17,097 nucleotides of DNA from CAYUNT01 sp964446285 (GTDB taxonomy: Bacteria; Sumerlaeota; Sumerlaeia; SLMS01; CAYUNT01): assembly GCA_964446285.1 (NCBI GenBank), contig CAYUNT010000096.1, forward strand, positions 1-17,097. The letters run 5' to 3'. Numbering within the stretch: the stretch's first letter is position 1; the number at the start of each line of letters is the position of its first letter. The notes below the pieces were generated by a model. The model was not told the DNA's origin. It made no database searches and saw nothing but the letters and a program-made list of their open reading frames with translations. This document shows positions 1-5,422 of this stretch, in pieces. The position numbers and the translations under genes are program-made.

Positions 1-17
1 GAAAGCCCAATGCATTC

Positions 18-84
18 CCTATAAAAACCCGTGAGAAGCATTTACGGAATTGTCCAAGATTCTCAGGTGGGTTTTCGGATAGGC
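18..84. repeat. imperfect inverted repeat downstream of mtnA
   Basis: The left arm at about 18-39 (CCTATAAAAACCCGTGAGAA...) pairs imperfectly with the right arm at about 59-84 (TTCTCAGGTGGGTTTTCGGA...AGG). Shared blocks are TTCTCA, GGGTTTT and ATAGG on the complementary strands, with small bulges. It begins about 50 bp past the mtnA stop, so on the minus strand it could act as a terminator, or it may be one more palindromic intergenic element. Nothing else recognisable lies in positions 1-131. Confidence 0.4.
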
Positions 85-131
85 TCTAATATGACGCGGA
101 CTCCTCTCGGATTGGCCTTCCCGGCCGGATG

Positions 132-1298
132 TTACCCGCCCCACGCGCTCAAAGCGCGGCGCAGGGGCGGGCGGGCGATTCCGCGCTCGGTGACGATCCC
201 TGCTAAGAGGCGGGCGGGCGTGACGTCGAACGACGGGTTGAAGCAAGGCACACCGGGCGGCGCCCAGCGCGCATCGCGAAATCCACGCACCTCGTCCGCG
301 GCGCGATGTTCGATCGGGATGGCGCGTCCGTTGGGGATTGCCGGGTCGAACGTCGAAAGCGGCGCGACGCAGTAGAATGGCACACCGTGGTGGCGGCAAT
401 TCACGGCGACGCTGTAGGTGCCGATTTTGTTGGCGAAATCTCCGTTTCGCGCAATGCGGTCTGCGCCCACCAGCGCCACATCGACGCGCCCTTCGGCCAT
501 GAGCATCGCCGCCATGTTGTCGCAAATCAGCGTGGCCCGCACGCCCTGGCGCTGCAATTCCCACGTCGTGAGGCGGGCGCCTTGCAGAAGCGGACGGGTT
601 TCGTCCACCCAGACGTGCGGATCGAGTCCGCGCGCCGCCGCCGCAAACACCACTCCGAGCGCCGTTCCGATACCGCCCGTGGCGAGACTGCCCGTGTTGC
701 AGTGCGTGAGCACATTCATGCCCGGGCGGTTGATAATTTCCGCGCCGTGGCGGCCGATTGCCTCGTTGCGTTCAATCTCCTCGCGGTGGATGGCGCGGGC
801 TTCTTTGAGCAACCGCCACCAAAGCGTGCGCGGAGAGGGGTTAGCCTTGGGCCGCGCTGTTTCGGCGAGCGCCGCCGCCTCGCCACGAGCCACATCCACC
901 AGGCGCCGCACCGCCCATGCGAGGTTCACCGCCGTCGGACGCGATTCGATCAAGAACCGCGCCGCACGGTCCATTTCGGCCAGAAACGCCGCCGTATCGC
1001 GTCCGCGCGCCGCTTCTTTCAACCCGACGCATAACCCATAGGCCGCCGCGATGCCGATCGTCGGCGCGCCCCGCACGCGCAAGGAACGAATGGCCTCGCC
1101 GACCTCCTCAAGGCGCGTGAGCCGCAGGCGCACATAACGCTCGGGCAGCAACGTCTGGTCGATGATCCGCAGCGTTCCTCCCGTTCCTCCCGCACTCCCC
1201 GATCCTCCCGACCATTCCGCCACAGGCAGCAGGGTTTGCGAAGCCTGGCGGCGGGGGCGGCGAAGTGAAGATTTTGCGGAAGCGCGGCGGGTGGACAT
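132..1298 (-). CDS. mtnA: S-methyl-5-thioribose-1-phosphate isomerase
   Basis: Isomerises methylthioribose-1-phosphate to methylthioribulose-1-phosphate in the cytosolic methionine salvage pathway. Family signatures run in order through the 388-residue product: IDQTLLP (46-52), VRGAPTIG (75-82), THCNTGSLATGG with the presumed catalytic Cys200, and VGADRIARNGDFANKIGTY with the presumed catalytic Asp280. The ATG at 1298 is chosen because AGGGAG lies 10 bp upstream; a GTG at 1322 is also in frame. The N-terminus is odd. Family members normally begin a few residues before the W..G..L..IDQ motif, but here the motif is split by GGSGSAGGTGGT (31-42), encoded by a 9-bp tandem repeat, and a second QTLLP occurs upstream (21-25). 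A GTG at Val26 could be the true start. No other methionine-salvage gene is adjacent. The family assignment is near certain; the start is not. Confidence 0.95.
   Translation of the reverse strand: MSTRRASAKSSLRRPRRQASQTLLPVAEWSGGSGSAGGTGGTLRIIDQTLLPERYVRLRLTRLEEVGEAIRSLRVRGAPTIGIAAAYGLCVGLKEAARGRDTAAFLAEMDRAARFLIESRPTAVNLAWAVRRLVDVARGEAAALAETARPKANPSPRTLWWRLLKEARAIHREEIERNEAIGRHGAEIINRPGMNVLTHCNTGSLATGGIGTALGVVFAAAARGLDPHVWVDETRPLLQGARLTTWELQRQGVRATLICDNMAAMLMAEGRVDVALVGADRIARNGDFANKIGTYSVAVNCRHHGVPFYCVAPLSTFDPAIPNGRAIPIEHRAADEVRGFRDARWAPPGVPCFNPSFDVTPARLLAGIVTERGIARPPLRRALSAWGG
1173..1208 (-). repeat. 9-bp tandem repeat (4 units) inside mtnA
   Basis: On the coding strand the four units are GGAGGATCG, GGGAGTGCG, GGAGGAACG and GGAGGAACG. 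The last two are identical and the first two diverged. Each unit is three codons, so copy-number change would not shift the frame. Together they encode the Gly/Ser/Thr-rich segment of MtnA just before its conserved IDQTLLP motif. Confidence 0.8.
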
Positions 1299-1468
1299 TC
1301 GAGGTATTCTCCCTGAGAACACAGAGGGCCAATGGAATCAACATGCGCCAGGCGCACGGCAATACACACTGGCCGCCAGCCCCCCCGCCGGGCAAGTCCG
1401 ATTGGCCGGCCGCCAGAGAGAATAAACCTGCCCCTGCCCGGGCGCGGGATGGGCCTGCTCAGAGTTGG

Positions 1469-1611
1469 CTTGCGCCAGGGGCGCATCTGGACACTGTTAC
1501 GGCCAGCAAGATGTTTGTAGTTCAAACTTTAGTTTGCTTGCAGGCAGATAGCACGCTGAAGCGTGAACTACGAACTTTCTGTAACTGTGTCAAGATACGC
1601 CCTTGCGCCAG
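1469..1611. mobile_element. MITE-like element with inverted ends and flanking direct repeat
   Basis: The body at 1479-1602 has 22-bp terminal inverted repeats matching at 19 of 22 positions: GGGCGCATCTGGACACTG... at 1479-1500 and its imperfect complement at 1581-1602, ending ...AAGATACGCCC. The same 10-mer, CTTGCGCCAG, lies in direct orientation at 1469-1478 and 1602-1611, abutting both ends (one base shared on the right). This is what a 9-10 bp target-site duplication would look like. At about 124 bp with no coding capacity, it fits a miniature inverted-repeat transposable element. The mobilising transposase is not in the window and the family is unknown to me. Confidence 0.6.
1517..1571. 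repeat. nested three-way-junction repeat
   Basis: An outer stem GTAGTT (1517-1522)/AACTAC (1566-1571) encloses two perfect hairpins: CAAAC-TTTA-GTTTG (1523-1536) and CACGC-TGAA-GCGTG (1552-1565). It sits wholly within the MITE-like unit at 1479-1602, so it is either the core of that unit or a later insertion. The layout matches the element at 9741-9842 although the sequences differ. Confidence 0.6.
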
Positions 1612-1646
1612 AGCAACCGGAATGTCGGGAGCAGCCGGAATGTTCG
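1611..1646. repeat. 18-bp direct tandem repeat, two copies
   Basis: GAGCAACCGGAATGTCGG (1611-1628) is followed immediately by GAGCAGCCGGAATGTTCG (1629-1646), matching at 15 of 18 positions. It begins exactly where the MITE-like element's right flank ends. Confidence 0.6.
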
Positions 1647-1650
1647 CTTG

Positions 1651-1714
1651 ACGCCCCAGCGGCTGAAGGGCCATCCGTATAAAGAAAGTCGAGGGGCTTA
1701 GAACTCTGGGGCGT
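1651..1714. repeat. short inverted repeat, ACGCCCCAG arms
   Basis: ACGCCCCAG (1651-1659) pairs perfectly with CTGGGGCGT (1706-1714). The inner sequence, starting CGGCTGAAGGGCC, resembles intergenic palindromes I recall from other GC-rich genomes of the Planctomycetota/Verrucomicrobiota type; that link is from memory and unverified. Confidence 0.5.
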
Positions 1715-1730
1715 TCGGGTCCAATTGCGC

Positions 1731-1745
1731 ATGTTTTTTGAACAT
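1731..1745. promoter_or_regulatory. small dyad upstream of the phosphodiester glycosidase
   Basis: ATGTT-TTTTG-AACAT is a perfect 5-bp dyad 74 bp before the ATG at 1819. It could be an operator, but arms this short arise by chance and no convincing -35/-10 pair was found around it. Confidence 0.2.
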
Positions 1746-1818
1746 ATCGCCGCCAGATTGATTTCGAAAAGGCCCCCTCGCGCAAAACATCGAAACAAAG
1801 ACCACGGGGAGTTTAATC

Positions 1819-3372
1819 ATGCATCGAATTCAGATTCGTTTGCTATTTCTTGCGCTTTGCCTTGCCTCGGCGCTCAGTCTGCATGCCCAGACCTGGCAGC
1901 CCGTCGTTGCGGGAATCGACTACCGTTACTATCGTATCGACTCGCCGCAGAATGACATCTTTGTGACTCGCATGGACCGCGCCACGACTAGCGTGATCAT
2001 CGATGCTTCGCTGGCCAATGGAAAAATCACACAAAATGGAACGACATATAACACCGAGACAATTCCCAGTCAGGCGGCCCGATACGACGGCGCGTTCGGA
2101 TTCTGGGGGCGCGAGACGGCGCGCTATCGCTATCATGTGATCGCAGCGATCAATGGAAGCGGATTCAGCGACGTCGTCGGCTGCCCGGATAGCGCGATGG
2201 TGATGAATGGCGCGTTCATCAAGCGCACGTTCGGCGAAACAGGCACGGAATCCGGCGGCGCAATGGGATTCCTTTACAAGATCGGCAGTTCCGCCCCAAC
2301 CCCCGGCACTCCCTACATGGGCGGCGATCTGTATCTGCCGCCCGATCAGAGCAAAAACCGGATTTCTTTCGCAGACGGCTCTTATCTTCAATTCCAGAAA
2401 CTCAATGACCTGGCGCGGGCCGATGCAATCACGATCTATTCGCATCACTGGGGGCCGAAAACACCCGCCACCACGGGAGTCTCGGAGTTTGTAATTAAAA
2501 CAGACAATTGCGCGCCCTTGCGCATCAATCCCTGGCCCAATTATGTGAACGGCACATGCGTCGAGATCAAAACAAGTTCGAGCGGACAGACGGTCATTCC
2601 CTTCGATGGATATGTTATTGTCGCCAGTGGTTCGATGCGCGACGACGTCGAAGGAAAAATCCCTTCGGTGGGAACAACCGTTCGTTTGTCGCAGGAAACC
2701 AAGGATACAGGCGGCCTGGACTGGACAAATCTTTATTGCGGAATCGGCCCGATGTGGGGAGTGATCCTGCGCAATGGCGTCAAGCCCTCCACCACCTCCG
2801 AGTCCTATACCACGGCGATTCATCCGCGCACAGCGGTGGCGTTTAATGCGAATTACATTTATTTCATTGTTGTCGATGGGCGCTCCTCACGCAGTTCGGG
2901 CATGACGCTCAGCGCGCTGGCGGATTGGTGCATCAGCGAGCTGGGCGCAACCGATGCTGTTAACAACGACGGCGGCGGTTCTTCGACCATGTGGGTGAAT
3001 GGCGAAATCAAGAATGTTCCTTCGGACCCCGGTGGAGCGCGCGCTGTGGCGAATGGCCTGATGATGATTCAACTTCTTCCCAAGGAAATTTCGACGCAAT
3101 TCAGCGCCGGCCAGACTGTTTACACAAACACGTTCGGATCGACTCTTCTCCAGCGCACAGGGCCAGGCTCGAATTTCCACACGATTCAGGGGCTGAGCCA
3201 CAATACAGCGCTGACGATTGTCGATCACAGCCTCAACGGCCTGCGAGCGCAGGACATTGCCGGCGCACCGAGCTATTGGTGGAAAGTGCGAACGGCGTCC
3301 GGCGTCGAGGGATGGGTGAGCGGAACCTATCTGCTTGCCTCGACCGGCGTCGCCGGGTGGGAACAACGCTAA
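1819..3372 (+). CDS. secreted phosphodiester glycosidase family protein with C-terminal SH3-like domain
   Basis: The 517-residue product belongs to the family of the mammalian uncovering enzyme NAGPA and bacterial DUF2233 proteins, which cleave sugar phosphodiester bonds. A signal peptide spans about residues 1-24, ending in LHAQ. The catalytic domain covers about 30-425: AAINGSGF (109-116), YVIVASGS (265-272), HPRTAVAFN (335-343), VVDGRSSRSSGMTLSALADW (351-370) and the hallmark NNDGGGSSTM (382-391). Residues about 430-507 look like a bacterial SH3 domain, ending GWVSGTYL, likely for wall or glycan binding. The ATG is supported by GGGGAG 7 bp upstream. It probably acts outside the cytoplasm on a glycan phosphodiester. 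The true substrate cannot be read from sequence. It converges on the thioesterase gene. Confidence 0.85.
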   Translation: MHRIQIRLLFLALCLASALSLHAQTWQPVVAGIDYRYYRIDSPQNDIFVTRMDRATTSVIIDASLANGKITQNGTTYNTETIPSQAARYDGAFGFWGRETARYRYHVIAAINGSGFSDVVGCPDSAMVMNGAFIKRTFGETGTESGGAMGFLYKIGSSAPTPGTPYMGGDLYLPPDQSKNRISFADGSYLQFQKLNDLARADAITIYSHHWGPKTPATTGVSEFVIKTDNCAPLRINPWPNYVNGTCVEIKTSSSGQTVIPFDGYVIVASGSMRDDVEGKIPSVGTTVRLSQETKDTGGLDWTNLYCGIGPMWGVILRNGVKPSTTSESYTTAIHPRTAVAFNANYIYFIVVDGRSSRSSGMTLSALADWCISELGATDAVNNDGGGSSTMWVNGEIKNVPSDPGGARAVANGLMMIQLLPKEISTQFSAGQTVYTNTFGSTLLQRTGPGSNFHTIQGLSHNTALTIVDHSLNGLRAQDIAGAPSYWWKVRTASGVEGWVSGTYLLASTGVAGWEQR

Positions 3373-3392
3373 CGATAATAATTTCAGAATGC

Positions 3393-3430
3393 GTGTTTCA
3401 GCGCGTAAAACGCGAAACGACGCGAAACAC
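3393..3430. terminator. inverted repeat between convergent genes, possible bidirectional terminator
   Basis: GTGTTTCAGCGCGT (3393-3406) pairs imperfectly with ACGCGAAACAC (3420-3430), with a 2-3 base bulge and the loop containing another AACGCGAAACG. It lies in the 67-bp gap between the convergent phosphodiester glycosidase and thioesterase genes. It lacks a clean T-tract, so it may be a repeat reused as a terminator. Confidence 0.4.
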
Positions 3431-3439
3431 AAAGGAGTT

Positions 3440-3898
3440 TCATTGCCCGGTGTTTGCGGCTCCTGCGGCGCCCGCGCCGCCGCTGCCAGCAACGTCGCTC
3501 ACTTTTTTGCTTGTCCGATATACGGTGCCCTGAAACAGCGCCACCACATCGCCGGCATCGTCGCGCACGGTGACGATATACGTGGCAATCTTCGGATTGA
3601 GCGACAATTCTTCGGCATCGGCCGTCAGCGTGGCGCCCGGTTCGACGCCCTTGACGATCGAGATCGTGGCGGAAATGGAAAACGCCAGAATGCCGTGCGA
3701 ATTCGACGCGGCGGCGAATGCGAAGTCGGCGAGTGTGAAAATTGCGCCGCCATGTGCGCGATCCGCGCCGTTCAAATGGAAGTCCTGAATTTTCACGCGC
3801 GCCCGCGCACGGCCCGCGCCCACATCGAGCAACTCGATTCCAAGATGACGCGCCAGTTTGTCGCGTTCGCAAAAATGAAGGTGTATTTCTTTGTGCAT
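3440..3898 (-). CDS. PaaI-type hotdog-fold thioesterase
   Basis: The 152-residue product matches the usual length of PaaI/YbaW-like acyl-CoA thioesterases. The conserved loop-helix reads HLNGADRAHGGAIFTLADFA (41-60), with the Asn, His-Gly-Gly and Asp positions that define the PaaI active site. A later strand, SISATISIVKGVEPGATL, is also typical. It probably hydrolyses an aryl- or acyl-CoA in the cytosol; the substrate is unknown. I chose the ATG at 3898 because AGGCGGA lies 4 bp upstream. An ATG at 3916 adds six residues, and the frame stays open to 4093 but with non-family sequence. The last about 15 residues form a Gly/Ala tail (VAGSGGAGAAGAANTGQ). Confidence 0.85.
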   Translation of the reverse strand: MHKEIHLHFCERDKLARHLGIELLDVGAGRARARVKIQDFHLNGADRAHGGAIFTLADFAFAAASNSHGILAFSISATISIVKGVEPGATLTADAEELSLNPKIATYIVTVRDDAGDVVALFQGTVYRTSKKVSDVAGSGGAGAAGAANTGQ

Positions 3899-4232
3899 GG
3901 ATTCCGCCTGATGCATTTTCTGTTTTGAATGATTTCGTCCGGCGTGCGCAACCCGAGCCAATCTAAACCGCGCCGCGCCGGGTTTGCCGAGGCCTGTTTG
4001 TTTCCGCGCGCCTTTTTTTCGGAGAGCCAATCCTGGAAATTGCCATTCATCGCGCGCCGGAATAGATGTATCCGCCTTTCCCCTCCGGCCCAACCCAAAT
4101 CATATTTGGAATTGCATTAGTGCAATCGCGTCTGAGAAAAATATCTAGCGCGATGATGTTGCATGGGCCAGCGCTGTGCCGGGCGCATTTTTTGCGGTGT
4201 GTCCGGCGAAACGCATAAGGCAAGGACATTCA
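3899..4232. other. 334-bp divergent spacer
   Basis: This lies between the divergently transcribed thioesterase and the proline-rich membrane protein. No gene is supported. The stacked dyads at 4095-4154 are the only structure seen, and promoters for both genes should lie here. Confidence 0.6.
4095..4154. promoter_or_regulatory. stacked dyads in divergent promoter region
   Basis: Three perfect 6-bp dyads lie close together: CCAAAT-CAT-ATTTGG (4095-4109), ATTGCA-TTAG-TGCAAT (4111-4126), and ATCGCG (4125-4130) with CGCGAT (4149-4154). The cluster is AT-rich against a GC-rich background and sits 79-138 bp before the ATG at 4233. It could bind a dimeric regulator serving one or both flanking genes. 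No assignable regulator is nearby. Confidence 0.4.
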
Positions 4233-5339
4233 ATGTTTTCCTTTGGAATCCTGGCAGGCAGGTGGTCGTTGGGGCTTGGGGCGGTTTTGGTTGCCTGTTT
4301 TGTGCTCCTTCCCACGCACGCGAGCGCGGACTCTCTCGTTCTGGCCGGAGGAAAGCAGTTCCCCACTGTTCAGGTGGAGCGCATCAGCCTTTCTCCCGGT
4401 GACGAGGCTGTCTTTCACATCCGGATGGTTCAGCCGGATGGCGCGCTTTCTGAGCCTTTCCCTGTTCCGGCCAAGAATGCCGTTACGATCGAGTTCCGCG
4501 CGGCGGAAGACCATGATTCCCGCCCGCAAGGCATTCCCGCCAAGCTGACATTCAAAGATGGGCGCGTTGTTGAAAACGCATCCGTCGAGATGTTCAAAAC
4601 TTCCGATAGCGGCGCGGAATTCCAGGTCCGCCAGGCCGGGACGCCTCCTGGCGGCCCGAGTTTCCCGGTGAAATTGGACTGGCTGTCTGCCGTGGAATTC
4701 CAGCGCCCCGCCGAGGCAGCCGGAGGCATCGCCGCGTTTCCGCCGCCCGCCATCGCTCCGGCCATCGCGCCGTTTCCTGCGCCTCCCGCCGGACAGCCCG
4801 GCGCGCCGCCGGGCCAGCCCAATGCGCCCGCCGCCATGAATCCGGAATTTCCGGGCGCACCGGCCCCGGGTGCCCCTCCTCCTCCCCCTCCGGCATCGGC
4901 CGCGGAATCGCTTCCCTTCGGCGCGGCGCAGCCTCCGCCCCCTGTTGGTCCTGGCTCCGAGGCGAATGCTCCCGCTCCCGCGCCCGCGCCCGGTGCGCAA
5001 TCGGCGGATACTCAGGGGAATGAAACGTCTTCGCGCGAGCGGGCCTCTGATATGCTATTTCGCCCCAAGCCTTCTTCAAAAAACAAACTTGTGGCGGGCA
5101 TTGGGATGACCTTATGGATTATCGGCCTGCTGGCCGCCATTGTTGGCGGATTATGGACTTGGGTTTTAATGTTCCAAACGGGACTTCTTTGGGGATTGTC
5201 GCAATTTTTGCCCTGCGTGGCGCCTGTTTTCCTGATCCTGTGGCTGATCCGAAATTGGAGCGAAGGCAAAATACCGTTCTTTGTTTCGCTTGGCGGCGCG
5301 GCGCTAATGTTCCTGGGATTATTCGTTATGGCCATATAG
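4233..5339 (+). CDS. proline/alanine-rich envelope protein with C-terminal transmembrane bundle
   Basis: I do not recognise a family for this 368-residue product. It starts with a signal peptide (about 1-31, ending THASA). Next is a soluble, probably beta-rich region of about 140 residues (e.g. SLSPGDEAVFHIRMVQPDGA, PAKLTFKDGRVVENASVEMF). A long Pro/Ala/Gly linker (about 170-275) includes a run of six prolines. About 85 residues at the C-terminus hold three hydrophobic segments (MTLWIIGLLAAIVGGLW; LWGLSQFLPCVAPVFLILWLI; VSLGGAALMFLGLFVMAI). The mature protein probably sits in the membrane with its N-terminal domain outside, the linker acting as a spacer. The ATG at 4233 is preferred over 4176 because AAGGAC lies upstream and the signal peptide then starts properly. 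It converges on the aminotransferase with an 83-bp gap lacking a clear terminator. Confidence 0.7.
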   Translation: MFSFGILAGRWSLGLGAVLVACFVLLPTHASADSLVLAGGKQFPTVQVERISLSPGDEAVFHIRMVQPDGALSEPFPVPAKNAVTIEFRAAEDHDSRPQGIPAKLTFKDGRVVENASVEMFKTSDSGAEFQVRQAGTPPGGPSFPVKLDWLSAVEFQRPAEAAGGIAAFPPPAIAPAIAPFPAPPAGQPGAPPGQPNAPAAMNPEFPGAPAPGAPPPPPPASAAESLPFGAAQPPPPVGPGSEANAPAPAPAPGAQSADTQGNETSSRERASDMLFRPKPSSKNKLVAGIGMTLWIIGLLAAIVGGLWTWVLMFQTGLLWGLSQFLPCVAPVFLILWLIRNWSEGKIPFFVSLGGAALMFLGLFVMAI

Positions 5340-5422
5340 TTCCTGGCCGGCCCGGCGGCGAGCGCACAGCCCCAGAACGCCGCAGGGCATTTCCGAATTT
5401 CCATGTGCTATCCGCGGGGATT

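Larger units (their letters stand above)
1299..1818. other. 520-bp intergenic region rich in repeats
   Basis: This spacer lies between the divergent mtnA and phosphodiester glycosidase starts. I see no convincing gene in it. Positions 1299-1468 are GC-rich with no clear structure. Positions 1469-1714 hold several stacked repeat elements listed separately. Positions 1715-1818 carry the probable leader of the downstream gene, with a small dyad at 1731-1745 and a GGGGAG ribosome-binding site at 1806-1811. Confidence 0.7.

Noticed and set aside
1..131. Small coding sequence at the left edge
   Set aside because: The short frames on both strands run through the inverted repeat and show no ribosome-binding site or recognisable product.
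5340..5422. Terminator between the convergent membrane-protein and aminotransferase genes
   Set aside because: The 83-bp gap is GC-rich with several short self-complementary GGCCGG stretches but no defined stem followed by a T-tract.
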